64,000 nucleotides of DNA from Neobacillus sp. PS3-12 (GCF_030915385.1 NZ_CP133268.1:3384001-3448000); one strand, 5' to 3'. Positions 26,865 to 37,147 are shown, counted from the first letter of the stretch. Notes: generated from the letters alone by a model not told the origin. Translations and numbers: made by a program.

Positions 26865-28553
26865 TTGAGATTAACAATAGGGAAAAAACTATCTTTAGGT
26901 TTTGGTTCCGCTTTATTTCTAATGTTTATCATGGTAGGGTTTGCTTATTATGAAATGAATTCCATAAAAAATACATACGAGAATTTATTAAATAACTCTA
27001 TAAAAAAAGCCAATCTTATTCATCAACTTGTGGAATCTGAAAAGGAGATTGAACTTGCCACACGTGGTTATCTACTTCTAGGAAACCAAAATTCATTAAC
27101 TGTTCTAGCTGATTCTGAAAGTAAATATAACATATTAAATAAAAAAGTATCCACAATGGATAAAAGTACGAATGAAGGAAATGTGTTTTCCCAATTGCAG
27201 AAGTTTAGTGAGCAATATGCACTGGTTTCTGATAAAATGATTGCCTTGAAGAAGAAAAATGACCCGAGCTATGTAAGCGTGCTTTCCAAAGATGGCTATC
27301 CTCTTGTAACTGGTTTTAGGGCAAAAGCAAATGAGATGATTCAGATTCAGGATAAACAGACTGCCCAAATCCGCAATGAGGCCAATTCAAAAGTGGCGAC
27401 CATTCAAATTATCCTTTTGCTATTCAGCGTTTTTGCCTTACTTATTAGTGGAATCATTGCCTTTTATATTGGAAACTCTTTATCGAAACGCATTAAAATA
27501 TTCTCTAATGCTGCCAGAAAAATTGCTGATGGTGATTTAAGTCAAGAGAAGATAAAAATAAGGGCAAACGATGAAATCGGTGATCTTGGTATTTCTTTCA
27601 ATGATATGACACAAAACCTTCGAAACGTTATTAAAAAAATTAATATAAGTGCAGAACAAATGGCGGCTGCATCGGAAGAACTGTTTGCCACAACGGAACA
27701 ATCCACACAAGTAACAGAGCAAATTACTTCTGCCATTCAAGAAGTTGCAAGCGGTTCTGAAGTACAGGTAGAGAGCTCTGAGGAAAGTGCCATTGCGATG
27801 GAAGAAGTTGCAATGGGTACACAAAGAATTGCAGAATCTGCTTTAACCGTGAAAGAATCAGCAGAAAAAACTAGTACTTTATCGGAGCATGGACAAACAT
27901 CTATAAACAAAGCCATTCTACAGATGACTACGATTGAAAAAGAAACAGAAAATATGGTAACTGCAATTCAACACTTGAAAGATCGATCACTTGAAATAGG
28001 GAAAATTATTGAAGTTATAACCAATATTACAGAACAAACAAATTTACTTGCCTTAAATGCAGCAATTGAGGCGGCACGAGCTGGCGAGCATGGAAAAGGA
28101 TTTGCTGTTGTAGCTGATGAGGTTCGAAAATTAGCAGACCAATCTCGTACCTCTGCTTCTCAAATAGTAGAACTTATTGAATATATTCAAAAAGATACGG
28201 AAAAGGTAAATCAAAGTATTACTGAAAATTCAAAAGAAGTAGTACAGGGCAAAACAATCATTTTTGAAACTGGTGTGGATTTTAAAGAAATATTAATAGC
28301 TGTTTCAGATGTAAATGAACAAATACAAGAAGTATCTGCCGCATCTGAACAAATTTCAGCCAGTACGCAACAAGTGGCGGCCTCTGTATCGCAATTATCA
28401 TCTATTGCAAAAGAAGCCTCTGCAAAATCACAAAATGTTGCAGCTGCATCACAAGAGCAATTAGCCTCCGTGGAGGAAATTACTTCTGCAACAGAATCAT
28501 TAAGCGAACTGGCTCAAGAAATGCAAGAGATTGTTGCAAAGTTTAAGATTTAG
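26865..28553 (+). CDS. Transmembrane methyl-accepting chemotaxis protein
   Basis: 562 residues from TTG 26865 behind GGGGGAG. Membrane helices at about 9-28 and 182-203 flank an extracytoplasmic four-helix-bundle-like sensor (30-180; contains [17 protein letters not shown], similar to CHASE3/4HB sensors). HAMP domain 205-258 ([20 protein letters not shown]), then the MCP signalling domain with tip [20 protein letters not shown]. Divergent from the soluble receptor gene with 190 bp between, which must hold both promoters. Confidence 0.94.
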   Translation: MRLTIGKKLSLGFGSALFLMFIMVGFAYYEMNSIKNTYENLLNNSIKKANLIHQLVESEKEIELATRGYLLLGNQNSLTVLADSESKYNILNKKVSTMDKSTNEGNVFSQLQKFSEQYALVSDKMIALKKKNDPSYVSVLSKDGYPLVTGFRAKANEMIQIQDKQTAQIRNEANSKVATIQIILLLFSVFALLISGIIAFYIGNSLSKRIKIFSNAARKIADGDLSQEKIKIRANDEIGDLGISFNDMTQNLRNVIKKINISAEQMAAASEELFATTEQSTQVTEQITSAIQEVASGSEVQVESSEESAIAMEEVAMGTQRIAESALTVKESAEKTSTLSEHGQTSINKAILQMTTIEKETENMVTAIQHLKDRSLEIGKIIEVITNITEQTNLLALNAAIEAARAGEHGKGFAVVADEVRKLADQSRTSASQIVELIEYIQKDTEKVNQSITENSKEVVQGKTIIFETGVDFKEILIAVSDVNEQIQEVSAASEQISASTQQVAASVSQLSSIAKEASAKSQNVAAASQEQLASVEEITSATESLSELAQEMQEIVAKFKI

Positions 28554-29391
28554 TATATCCCTAACAAAAGCAATCGTATCACTAGCACACGAAAAAATAA
28601 AAGTGATCTGAGAATAGTAGAAAACTTTCTAAGTTTCCTTTTCTAATCTGTTACTAACCTCACTGTATAGAACAACGTCAGTCTATTTCGTTCAATGTAA
28701 AATGCGTTTGATGGAGTTATTGTGGAGTGGATGGAGACTATCAGCGTATTCACTATTTTCTTGCCTACTGTAAAACACTAAATTTAATAAGAAATCAAAA
28801 TGGCCTAAATAAATTTTAATATAAATTAATAATATTTCATAAGCTCATATCCTAATTAAATAGAATGTGGGCTTTTTATTTTGGTAATAGATACAGATTA
28901 AAGGAGGGAAGGGGATTACTTAGCAAAGAGTAATTATCAATAAAAGGTAATTCGCATGAAACTGCAATTAAAAAGTGACGATATTACCAATGAAAGAGAC
29001 TAAGGAGACATCTGAAGGCTGGCTGTGGAATAGTGATATATTACGTGTCTGTGTGGTTGCATGTTATACCGGAAATATTTCTTAGAAATGGCTTGTGCCC
29101 CTTCCAAATTGAAGTTGTAGGGTATTAAGGGTATTTCCTTATAGAATGAAAGAGTTTCATGAATTTGTCGAAAAAGTGAAATTTAATTAAATGGTAAATA
29201 AGCAAAAAAACTTTAGTATAATAGAAATAGAACTAAATACCTATATTTGAAAAGAAAGATTAAAAAATTACCGAAAATAAGCTACAGAGGAAAACATCAA
29301 CTTGTTCATAAATTAGAGCGGAGACTAACCAGCCTTATTAGTTGGTCTCTTTTATGGTTCGGAAGTTTTACTGCGATAAGGTGGCGAAGTT
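28554..29391. other. Intergenic region with terminators, no gene found
   Basis: 838 bp. Contains a short element-B-like motif TTGCCTACTGTAAAACAC near 28758, a hairpin terminator AAGCTCATAT/ATGTGGGCTT plus T run at 28838-28884, a TATAAT box near 29217, and a hairpin GAGACTAACCA/TAGTTGGTCTC with TTTTATGG at 29323-29357 in the leader of the EAL gene, which may attenuate it. Confidence 0.5.
29323..29357 (+). terminator. Leader hairpin before the second EAL gene
   Basis: Eleven-pair hairpin (with G-U pairs) and a short T run, between a probable TATAAT promoter near 29217 and the TTG start at 29392; a candidate attenuator. Confidence 0.5.
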
Positions 29392-31002
29392 TTGAAAATG
29401 AAAGAAACATTCGAAGTCTTCAAATTAGAGGAGGATTTAAAAAAGGCACTGAAACAGGGGGAGTTTCGATTATATTATCAGCCAAAGGTCGATTTAGTTT
29501 CAGGAAAAATTATGGGGGTTGAGGCTTTGATCCGATGGCAACATCCTGAAAAAGGAATAATTTCGCCATTAGATTTTATACCCATCGCCGAAGAGACAGG
29601 ACTTATTATTCCTATGGGAGAATGGATTTTACGAACAGCCTGTTTACAAAATATGAAATGGATGGCTGCCGGGCACCACCCCTTACTTATGTCTGTCAAT
29701 TTATCAGCACGGCAATTGTATCAGCCGAATTTCGCCGAAAGTGTAAAATACATTATAAATGAAACAAAACTTCTTCCTGAATACCTCACGTTTGAAATCA
29801 CTGAAGGAATTATGCTTGATGCCTTTAATGCCCCTAAAGTGATAAGGGAACTAAAAAATATTGGTGTACAAATTAGTTTAGATGATTTTGGCACTGGTTT
29901 TAATTCTCTTTATTACTTACAAGAAATTCCAATCGATAAAATCAAAATAGATCAATCTTTTGTACAAAATTGTACCTCAGACTTGAACTCTTCAACGATT
30001 GTAAAGTCAATTATTGAAATGGCCCATCGGTTAAAATTTGGGGTTATTGCGGAAGGAATCGAGACGAAAGAACAATTAAGTTTTCTTCAGCAAAATCTAT
30101 GTAACATTGGTCAAGGCTTTCTATTTAGTAAGCCGTTACCACCAAAAGTGTTAGAGAGGAATTTTTATACAATTGAGCAAGTAATCGTTCGTGAAGGTAT
30201 TCCACCTGAAGCGAGCAATCAAAAGTTGATAAGAGAGAGTATCAAAAATAATCGTGAAGAATTACTTGATAGGATGGGAATGCAGCAAGGACTGATTTTT
30301 AGATTTAAAAAGGTGAAAGGAAAATTTATCCACACCTTATGTGATGGCAAATTATTATATCGAATGGGGCTTTCACCAGAATGTGTGATTGGAAAGGAAT
30401 TAAGAGAGTTCGTACCCAGTTCCCTTGCTAAAGAGCTGGAGACCCATTATCAACGGGCATGGGATGGAGATGAAGATGTAACCTACGAGAAAGAATTTAA
30501 TGGAATATTCTATATTACTAATTTAAGTCCGATTAGAAAAGGTGGGGAAGTAGTTGATGTTTATGGGTCAAGTATCGACATCACCAAACTGAAACAGACA
30601 GAAGAGGCGTTAAAGGTAAGTGAATCCAAGTATCGTATTATAGCAGAAAACACCCAGGATTTAATTAGAGTAGTAGACATAAATAACTTTATTGAATATG
30701 CTTCTCCTTCACATGAAAAGATATTGGGATATTCACCAAAGGCGTATATTGGCCGTCCGATTTTCGAAATGATGCACAAGGAAGATTATCCTCGTATTAA
30801 AAAACAATATGCTGATGCGTCTCTATCTAAAAAGCCTATTCAAGCAGAGTTTCGTTTAAAAAAGGTGAATAGAGACTGGGTGGATTTTGAAGCAAAGGTT
30901 ACACCTGTTTTATCTGACAACAATGGAGAGGTAAAACATTTTGTGATAGTGGCCCGTGACATTTCTGAACGAAAGATTAGAGAAAAATTAATGCGAAAGT
31001 AG
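29392..31002 (+). CDS. EAL-PAS-PAS protein truncated before its histidine kinase
   Basis: 536 residues from TTG 29392 (GGTGG seven bases upstream; ATG 29398 is also possible). EAL domain 10-250 has [40 protein letters not shown] and GQGFLFSKP; one Glu-x-x-Ser position differs (TEG for TES) but metal ligands are present. Two PAS-like domains follow. The frame is stopped by TAG at 31000 where the intact paralogue has a Ser codon ([16 protein letters not shown] versus FRKSEKLSLVGRL), so kinase translation is cut off. The phosphodiesterase part should still work. Confidence 0.9.
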   Translation: MKMKETFEVFKLEEDLKKALKQGEFRLYYQPKVDLVSGKIMGVEALIRWQHPEKGIISPLDFIPIAEETGLIIPMGEWILRTACLQNMKWMAAGHHPLLMSVNLSARQLYQPNFAESVKYIINETKLLPEYLTFEITEGIMLDAFNAPKVIRELKNIGVQISLDDFGTGFNSLYYLQEIPIDKIKIDQSFVQNCTSDLNSSTIVKSIIEMAHRLKFGVIAEGIETKEQLSFLQQNLCNIGQGFLFSKPLPPKVLERNFYTIEQVIVREGIPPEASNQKLIRESIKNNREELLDRMGMQQGLIFRFKKVKGKFIHTLCDGKLLYRMGLSPECVIGKELREFVPSSLAKELETHYQRAWDGDEDVTYEKEFNGIFYITNLSPIRKGGEVVDVYGSSIDITKLKQTEEALKVSESKYRIIAENTQDLIRVVDINNFIEYASPSHEKILGYSPKAYIGRPIFEMMHKEDYPRIKKQYADASLSKKPIQAEFRLKKVNRDWVDFEAKVTPVLSDNNGEVKHFVIVARDISERKIREKLMRK

Positions 31003-31512
31003 GAAAAACTTTCGGTCGTTGGACATTTGGAATCAGGTATTGCTCATGAAATACGTAATCCACTTACTACTATACAGAGATTTGTTCAGCTTTTACAAAA
31101 GGAAGTTGATAAGCCACTTTATGTGAATACCATGATGTCCGAAATTCTAATTTGCCGCTTATTCAGTGTGATAGTAATCAAATTAAATAATTATTCATTC
31201 AGATTATGAAAAATGCTGCTGAAGCAATGCAAGATGGAGGAACTCTCAAGATACAAATCCTTTATAAAGGTACAAACTTTGTAAAAATAAAGTTTATTGA
31301 TCGGGGGATTGGAATAACTAAGGATAGGTTGGATAAATTAGGGAACCGTTTTATAGTATAAACGAAAAGGGAACTGGATTGGGATTAATGCTAAGTTATA
31401 AAATTGATCAAGAACATGGCGGTTGGATTGACATTAGGAGTACACCTCATCTAGGAACAACAGTGAATGTTATATTGCCTATCATTCAAGGCAGCATAAA
31501 GGGAAGGCCGTA
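31003..31512 (+). pseudogene. Decayed histidine kinase, formerly fused to the EAL-PAS-PAS gene
   Basis: In frame after the TAG the sequence continues [20 protein letters not shown] (phospho-acceptor His motif), then loses about 50 codons, changes frame, and reads [32 protein letters not shown] (ATPase N box; a CAA to TAA nonsense change relative to the paralogue), FIDRGIGITKDR, and after another frameshift GTGLGLMLSYKIDQEHGG. Several independent lesions show real decay, not sequencing error. Confidence 0.85.
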
Positions 31513-31539
31513 GAAGGATATATATATAATAGCATTTTT

Positions 31540-31715
31540 TTAGTCATGCCGTGTGATTTAAACATGACCCAGATGCAGACAAGCATGGCAAGGAGTCTTT
31601 CGAGATTATTCTCTGATCTAAATCTATGGCAATTCGAGCTGGATCCAATAGTGGTCCAGTCTTTTTCCTTTTTTGAAGCCTATCCAATTCCTTGTCCCGT
31701 AAAGGCTCATCCTGT
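31540..31715 (+). repeat. Structured repeat element B, copy 3
   Basis: GTCATG...CATGAC and CATGC/GCATG stems, then a strong CTGGATC/GGTCCAG hairpin with TCTTTTTCC (31639-31670) identical in core to copy 2b, then ATTCCTTGTCCCGTAAAGGCTCA as in copy 1. It lies directly behind the decayed kinase. Confidence 0.5.
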
Positions 31716-31927
31716 TTTTTCTCCATTATCTTCTTTCTATTCCGTTGTTTTCCTCACTTTATAAACCCGTAGGGTTTCAGTTCTTTTTCGTGTGTTTTTC
31801 AATAGAATTTTTTCTCTTGATCCCTTCTTTGATCCTAATTCTTTGCCCATTATGGGAAGAACTTAATTACAGAAAAAAGGTAAGCGTAAAATAATCCCCA
31901 CCTGGTTGACAGGTGGGGATCGCGTTA

Positions 31928-33568
31928 TTATTTAGGTAAGTTTTTAAAATCTATACAAACGGTTGGGAGTGTTTTTGACCAAGGAAGTACTTTATCTAGG
32001 TCATTTTTATCTGTCAGATCAATGTTGGGTAACTTCTCAAACAGATAACGAAGATAATAATATGGATTTAAACCATTTTCCTTAGCTGTCTCCACGATAC
32101 TATAGATGATTGCACTGGCCTTTGCACCTCGTGGTGTATTTGAGAATAGCCAGTTTTTCCTTCCAATCACAAAGGGCTTGATTGAGCGTTCACTGCGATT
32201 ATTGTCAATCTCTAAACGCCCATCCTCGAGAAATACCACTAATTTATCCCATTGATTGAGACAGTAGGTTATTGCCTGACCTAAAGCACTTTTTGGTAAC
32301 ACTTTTTGCTCCTGTATTTTTAGCCATGCCAAAAAAGCATTCAAGACTGGCTTGCTGCGTTCTATACGTTGTTCATAACGTTCTTTAGGAGATACCTCTT
32401 TTAGGTTGCGCTCAATGCGAAATAGTTGGTTACAGTAATGGAGACCTTCGTTTGCTGCTGCCCCAGATGTCATTCGCTTCGAAGAAGGCAATACTTTTAA
32501 TGCCTCATCGAACTTACGACGTGCATGTGCCCAACAACCGACAAGTTTTACATCAGGTACCTTATGGTACCCAGCGTATCCGTCTACCTGTAAATATCCT
32601 TTAAATCCTGATAGGAATTTCTCTGCGTTTTTGCCGGATCTAGTTTCCTGATAATCATAAAGGATGGTTGGCGGTCCTTCTTTTCCAGATCGGTAAAGCC
32701 AGAGATAAGATTTTGATGTGGCTGGTCGTTCAGGTTCATGAAGCACCTGTAAGGTTGTTTCATCCGCATGTAATACATCATTTTCCAAAAGAATTTGATG
32801 CATACGATCGTAAAGCAAAATCAGCCATTGGTTTGCTCCGTGAATCATCCAGTTGGCAAGGGTTTGGCGTGATAATATCACTCCAAGTCTGGTAAACTGC
32901 CGTTCTTGTCGATATAATGGCAACCCATCTACATATTTTTGGTTCATAATATGAGCCATTAAAGAAGGAGATGCTAAACTCCCAGACTGGACAGGTTTAG
33001 GCATTGGTGCTGTGACAATGGGCGTTTCAATTTCTTCACGCTCACAATGACGACAAGAGTAAATATACTGAACATGCTTAACCACTTTCAATTCCGCAGG
33101 AATGAATTTTAGTTCTTGGCGCATTTGCGTGCTCATCTCATGTAATTTTCCACCGCAACACGAACAAACTTGCTCACTAGAGGATAAACGATATTCAATC
33201 GTCTCTACAGGCAAGTTTTCTAACATCGTTTCACGATGTCCGCGTTTTTTACGGCGTCGTTGATAGGTGATAGATTCTAAAGTAGGTTCTGGCAATTCAG
33301 GATTTGCTTCTTTTTCAATTTCATTGAAAAGTTCCAATTGATCGGGGTTGGTTTTTTCACTGGAAAAGCTGAATCTTTTTTGCTGCAGAAGGCGAAACTG
33401 TTCTTCAAACCATTTTACTTTTGCCTCTAATTCGTTCTGCTTTTTTAGCTTCGCCTCTAATTCTGCATTATGCTTCTCCAGCATTTCCAAGCGTTGTAGA
33501 AGATCTTCAATTGTAGGGGTTGTGGTAGTTGAATTCGCTGACTTTTTCATAATTTTATTATACGACAA
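31928..33568 (-). CDS. tnpC: IS66 transposase TnpC
   Basis: DDE transposase, 546 residues. An N-terminal leucine-zipper-like coiled coil (about 15-70), a zinc-finger segment with CSCCGGKL and YSCRHC, and the DDE core: [23 protein letters not shown] and [20 protein letters not shown] for the three acidic residues. C-terminal [20 protein letters not shown] is the usual IS66 end. The frame is intact, so the element may be active. Confidence 0.96.
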   Translation of the reverse strand: MSYNKIMKKSANSTTTTPTIEDLLQRLEMLEKHNAELEAKLKKQNELEAKVKWFEEQFRLLQQKRFSFSSEKTNPDQLELFNEIEKEANPELPEPTLESITYQRRRKKRGHRETMLENLPVETIEYRLSSSEQVCSCCGGKLHEMSTQMRQELKFIPAELKVVKHVQYIYSCRHCEREEIETPIVTAPMPKPVQSGSLASPSLMAHIMNQKYVDGLPLYRQERQFTRLGVILSRQTLANWMIHGANQWLILLYDRMHQILLENDVLHADETTLQVLHEPERPATSKSYLWLYRSGKEGPPTILYDYQETRSGKNAEKFLSGFKGYLQVDGYAGYHKVPDVKLVGCWAHARRKFDEALKVLPSSKRMTSGAAANEGLHYCNQLFRIERNLKEVSPKERYEQRIERSKPVLNAFLAWLKIQEQKVLPKSALGQAITYCLNQWDKLVVFLEDGRLEIDNNRSERSIKPFVIGRKNWLFSNTPRGAKASAIIYSIVETAKENGLNPYYYLRYLFEKLPNIDLTDKNDLDKVLPWSKTLPTVCIDFKNLPK

Positions 33569-33597
33569 AACAGGCTAATTCTACGATTTTTCATTAT

Positions 33598-33954
33598 TTA
33601 AATAACAGTTCTTGCTGTTACTACAGGGTGTGCTTGTTTTTGATCTAATGATAATCCATCAAGAAGCCATCGTAGTTGTCGTGGGCTAATTTTCAAAGGA
33701 ACTGTACTACTGTCGGATGGCCAATGAAATTTTCCTCGTTCCAGTCGGCGATAATATAGCCAAAAACCATTGTGTTCCCAATGAAGGATTTTCAATTTAT
33801 CTCTCCCACGATTACAAAATACAAATAGACTTGAAGAAAAGGGATCTAAATCAAATTCTTCCTTAACAAGAACAGCCAATCCATCAATAGATTTCCGTAA
33901 ATCTGTACTACCTCGTGCGAGGTAGACTCGATCTACAGTTGCTTCATTTAACAT
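33598..33954 (-). CDS. tnpB: IS66 accessory protein TnpB
   Basis: 118-residue IS66 Orf2 protein required with TnpA and TnpC for transposition; biochemical role unclear. The family signature YLARGSTDLRKSIDGLAVLV and FVFCNRGRDKLKILHWEHNG is complete. Its start overlaps the end of tnpA by 7 bases, indicating translational coupling. Confidence 0.96.
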   Translation of the reverse strand: MLNEATVDRVYLARGSTDLRKSIDGLAVLVKEEFDLDPFSSSLFVFCNRGRDKLKILHWEHNGFWLYYRRLERGKFHWPSDSSTVPLKISPRQLRWLLDGLSLDQKQAHPVVTARTVI

Positions 33955-34274
33955 AAAGATTTCAGCTTCATTACTACATCAAGAAAAAGCATCGGGTCAT
34001 AACCTGGCTTCACTTCAATTGTAACTCCCGCCACCTTTACAGATAAGGAGTTCCCAGTTCCTGTTTGATCATCAATATCATCAATTGATAGCCAGTTTGA
34101 ATTTGATGATACCCTAGCTTTATTTAATTCAGATGGGTTAAATTTTCTTAACCAGTACCTAAACTGGTGGATATTTAGTTCGTGATCTGCACACCACTTA
34201 GTTTGGGTTTGACCACTAGCTTTAAAATCAGTAATTCGAAGCTCCCATTCCTTACGTAAATTTAACTTATCCAA
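33948..34274 (-). CDS. tnpA: IS66 accessory protein TnpA
   Basis: 108-residue IS66 Orf1 protein with an N-terminal helix-turn-helix (LRKEWELRITDFKASGQTQT then KWCADHELNIHQFRYWLRKF), first gene of the transposition operon. Intact. Confidence 0.92.
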   Translation of the reverse strand: MDKLNLRKEWELRITDFKASGQTQTKWCADHELNIHQFRYWLRKFNPSELNKARVSSNSNWLSIDDIDDQTGTGNSLSVKVAGVTIEVKPGYDPMLFLDVVMKLKSLC

Positions 34275-34476
34275 TTAAAAACCTCCCCAAATTATTATTT
34301 GAGGAGATTATCTCATAGAGGTTCTTCTGTTAATAGGTGGGAGCTATTTGACGCTTACGAAAAAAGGAAGAAACAAGAAATGAAAGTATGTTGTTCCTAA
34401 CGTGGAGAAAACGCAAAGTCACATCTCAAATTACATAAGGTTTAGCCTCATAAATCACAATATAATTAGTACACAA

Positions 34477-34512
34477 AAAGCGGTTGGGTTTTCTTAAAAC
34501 CCAACCGCTTCT
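34477..34512. terminator. Bidirectional terminator
   Basis: AAGCGGTTGGGTTTT pairs perfectly with AAAACCCAACCGCTT; minus-strand side has a T run and ends the LRAT-domain gene. Confidence 0.85.
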
Positions 34513-34533
34513 GATTCTTTAGTTATACCCCTT

Positions 34534-35058
34534 TTAATAGAGTCTTCCACTTCTACACCATATAACAAAATTTTCACAATTATTTCCGAACAAGTTATAA
34601 TTTTTTTCTCTCAATCTACTTCTGGCTCGAACTATTATCTCCGCATTAGAGTATATCTTTTTACTTTCTTTTTTATGGATTTTTGCCCCCTGAGTAAACA
34701 CCTCAAGTGAATCAATTGTTACTCCTTCCTTCCCAAGGTAGTGAATAACTGAATTATTTCCAATAAAAACTCCATGGTGTGTATAACCTACTCGTTGAAC
34801 GTATAAGTGGTCGCCCAAATTTATATCTTTTGTATTTGACAAAGCCCTTACTGTTGCGTTTATGGGGTCGTTTGCATCAAAAAAGTTATTTAGAGTGATA
34901 TGTACATTTTCAGTTGTCTCGTTAAATTTTCTTACGGTTTGTCCCAGCTTTGGATGTATCTTTCTAGCTTGTTTTTCGATAACTCTATTAACTTTAGTAA
35001 CTGAATTTTTAGTCACCTCATTCAACAAAATTGGTACGACAAACTTAAAAAGTTTCAT
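34534..35058 (-). CDS. LRAT-domain (NlpC/P60-like) protein
   Basis: 174 residues. The C-terminal half is an LRAT domain of the permuted NlpC/P60 thiol-hydrolase superfamily: GDHLYVQRVGYTHHGVFIGN with the catalytic His near residue 93, a second conserved HYLGKEGV, and the Asn-Cys-Glu motif NNCENFVIWC near residue 165 with the catalytic Cys. The N-terminal 70 residues are basic and helical. Such bacterial proteins are thought to be acyltransferases or hydrolases; substrate unknown. It is a lone gene between IS66 and a signalling operon and looks acquired. Confidence 0.82.
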   Translation of the reverse strand: MKLFKFVVPILLNEVTKNSVTKVNRVIEKQARKIHPKLGQTVRKFNETTENVHITLNNFFDANDPINATVRALSNTKDINLGDHLYVQRVGYTHHGVFIGNNSVIHYLGKEGVTIDSLEVFTQGAKIHKKESKKIYSNAEIIVRARSRLREKNYNLFGNNCENFVIWCRSGRLY

Positions 35059-35602
35059 TATTCTACCTCTACCTTATTCAAATAAAATTAGAGAATCTCT
35101 TTTTTTTTGGGGGGGAATTATTCTTGAGAGGTATGAGTTTTCTGCTATCTTAAACTGCAGCATAGTTGAAGTAAATAATACTCAAAACCCTTAACTACAT
35201 TTTATCATAAAATAAAATTATTGTTTTGTTCTAAACAAACCAGAGTTGACATCACAAATAACAATTGAATTAGCAACCAATTCACATATTGACAATAGCC
35301 ATTGGCAGTATACCTTTTGGTTGCAAATTGTACTTCTTTATTCTTTTTTCTATTGGGTCAAATAGGGCAGATCCAAAGAGAGAAGAAAAAATATATGAGA
35401 AAAGAGATATTCTGAACAGTGCGGGAGGGAGGAAAAGACGAAGTAAAAAGAGAGTAAGTTCTTGAAGTGTCTCAAATCATAAATCGTATATATTTCTTGA
35501 ATTATTTCTTTTAACATTGTTTCCAAAAAAAGAGTTTCGATTTTAAGTGTGGCATTTAAAATTGCTGAGATTAATTCTTTATCAGATTGAGATTTGAATT
35601 TA
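35059..35602. other. Intergenic, no supportable gene
   Basis: 544 bp, AT-rich. The minus strand behind the Spo0E-like gene has an open stretch (KSQSDKELISAILNATLKIE and onward, roughly 35590-35440) but no start codon or ribosome site; possibly a decayed gene. Confidence 0.4.
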
Positions 35603-35761
35603 TTAACGTAAATATTTTTGATATAAATTAATTCTTTGGCTTATTTCCACTGCTCTTTCATTATTAAAACCTCTAACTGCTGCAATCTCAAATAATTGTT
35701 TTTTTAGTGTTTCGATTGATTCTTTTAGTTCACAAGAAGACATTAGTTCTAATAATAGCAT
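35603..35761 (-). CDS. Spo0E-like aspartyl-phosphate phosphatase family protein
   Basis: 52 residues from ATG 35761, chosen because TAGGAGGG stands ten bases before it. ELKESIETLKKQLFEIAAVR followed by GFNNERAVEISQRINLYQKY fits the two-helix Spo0E fold. Spo0E proteins dephosphorylate Spo0A~P and delay sporulation. The signature Ser-Gln-Glu-Leu-Asp is here Ser-Gln-Arg-Ile-Asn, so the essential Asp is replaced and activity is doubtful. It lies 60 bases downstream of a c-di-GMP-I riboswitch, which would tie its expression to c-di-GMP. Confidence 0.72.
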   Translation of the reverse strand: MLLLELMSSCELKESIETLKKQLFEIAAVRGFNNERAVEISQRINLYQKYLR

Positions 35762-35821
35762 TACTCTTTTCCCTCCTAAGACAAGGCAAATCAAGAAAGG
35801 AAAATTATGATAATTTCTCAA

Positions 35822-35917
35822 GCATTCCTGGCAACCCGGCTACCATGACAAGTATTTGTTTTAGGCCCGTGGCTTTGCGTCTTCTACTTTCGTAAAATTT
35901 GCCCATAGATAAATAGT
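35822..35917 (-). promoter_or_regulatory. c-di-GMP-I riboswitch before the Spo0E-like gene
   Basis: Minus strand reads GGGCAAATTTTACGAAAGTA, then GACGCAAAGCCACGGGCCTA and AA, and after a variable hairpin CATGGTAGCCGGGTTGCC: all conserved blocks of the GEMM-I aptamer including the GAAA tetraloop (ACGAAAGT) and its receptor. About 60 bases separate it from the start codon; an inverted repeat GAAATTATCATAATTTTC lies between. No clear intrinsic terminator. Confidence 0.93.
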
Positions 35918-36079
35918 AGCATACCTAATGTTGTCGGATATAGTAAAAAAATCTGGAACTTAATTTACTTTAAAAATGAATAAGGCAGTACTTTATTTCG
36001 TATTAGAGCAGTCCAAAAAAGAAAGGATAAGAAGATTTTATTTAAGTGGCGTTCTTTATATCTAAACGGATGTCTAAGA

Positions 36080-36367
36080 TCAGTTGTAACGACAACATTG
36101 TATTCGATATGTTTGCAACTTATAGTATTTACTTATTGAGATGTAAAATACAACCTCTTTGGTGATTTTACAGAAGGAGTTATTTTTGTATTTGAAATTT
36201 ACCCCGCAATCAATATCACATTTATAAATTTTCCCTTTTAATAAAAACATCGACCAAAAGTGTTTATATATTGGTGCCTGTCCTAACCTTTGAACTCTTT
36301 TTCTTATGGACCAAGTAGGATGGGAAAAATTGTGGTGTTTTGCATTAGAAATATAACTGCAAAACAT
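36080..36367 (-). CDS. Uncertain small ORF behind the CheY-like gene
   Basis: 95 codons, unknown. It lies 63 bases downstream of the CheY-like gene on the same strand. The predicted product is basic with several Cys (CDIDCGVNFK) and no recognised domain; there is no ribosome site before the ATG. Could be a decayed gene or chance frame. Confidence 0.2.
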   Translation of the reverse strand: MFCSYISNAKHHNFSHPTWSIRKRVQRLGQAPIYKHFWSMFLLKGKIYKCDIDCGVNFKYKNNSFCKITKEVVFYISISKYYKLQTYRIQCCRYN

Positions 36368-36430
36368 GGATACAGGAAAATCTAAAGTAAAAGATGTTTT
36401 AGATTTTAATACTTGAATCCTTTTTATCCT

Positions 36431-36784
36431 TTAAACATGTTTATTTACTATTAAAACTAAATTTTGAAAATAGGGTTTAACTACAAAATCTTTTGCCCCC
36501 ACACTTAATGCTTCCTTGATGAAGTGATGTCCTCCTAATGAAGTACACATAACAACCTTTGCCAGTGGATCAATCTTTATTATTTCTTTTAAGGCATCTA
36601 CTCCATTTAGGAGAGGCATTGTAATATCCATTAACACAATATTGGGTGAATACTTTTTATACATTTCAACAGCATTTACACCATTGTCGGCTTCAATTAT
36701 TTCTGTATAGTTTGAATTATTTAGAATGGCTTTTAAATGATTCCGCATAAAACGGGAATCGTCTGCAAGTAAAATACTTTTCAA
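36431..36784 (-). CDS. CheY-like single-domain response regulator
   Basis: 117 residues from TTG 36784, with AAAAGGTG seven bases upstream (the GTG at 36802 overlaps this site). A complete receiver domain: acidic pair in LLADDSRF, phospho-acceptor Asp in IVLMDITMPLLNG, Thr/Ser in MCTS and Lys in VVKPYFQ. No output domain, so it probably signals by protein contact, as CheY does at the flagellar switch. It is preceded by a c-di-GMP-I riboswitch, an arrangement that would let c-di-GMP alter motility. Confidence 0.9.
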   Translation of the reverse strand: MKSILLADDSRFMRNHLKAILNNSNYTEIIEADNGVNAVEMYKKYSPNIVLMDITMPLLNGVDALKEIIKIDPLAKVVMCTSLGGHHFIKEALSVGAKDFVVKPYFQNLVLIVNKHV

Positions 36785-36848
36785 CGAGAAACACCTTTTC
36801 ACTAAATTTAGGCAATTTAGGAAAGTGATTAATTTATAAACAGGAATA

Positions 36849-36935
36849 TTCCTGGCAACCAGGCTACCATGACGATTATACGTTTTAGGTCCTTGGCTTT
36901 GCGTCTTTTACTTTCGTAAAATTTGCCTATGTCTA
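36849..36935 (-). promoter_or_regulatory. c-di-GMP-I riboswitch before the CheY-like gene
   Basis: Minus strand: AGGCAAATTTTACGAAAGTA, then AAGACGCAAAGCC, AAGGACCTAAAA, and CATGGTAGCCTGGTTGCCAG. It is very similar to the riboswitch at 35822-35917, including the sequence upstream, so the two units arose by duplication. About 65 bases to the start codon. Confidence 0.93.
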
Positions 36936-37147
36936 TATTGTATCAAAAACTGTCGATATTTGTAGAAAAAATGGAATTTAGATATTTCCCAAATTAGGTG
37001 ATTGTTACAGGTAGATAGAGTTAAAGTGCTAAGCCAGAACTCTATTTGAAGTATTTAGATATTTTCAATTACATATTTCGACATAAATTAACAATGTTTT
37101 GTTATATAATCTCTTTTATTACACGTTAGATATTGGTGGTGTGAAAC

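Larger units (their letters stand above)
31880..34358 (-). mobile_element. Complete IS66-family insertion sequence (2479 bp)
   Basis: Terminal inverted repeats: GTAAGCGTAAAATAATCCCC at 31880 and, on the other strand from 34358, GTAAGCGTCAAATAGCTCCC, both followed by CACCT. The element is flanked by the 8-bp direct target duplication GAAAAAAG at 31872-31879 and 34359-34366. It carries the standard tnpA, tnpB and tnpC set on the minus strand, all intact. The preserved ends and duplication point to a fairly recent insertion, into noncoding DNA. Confidence 0.97.
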
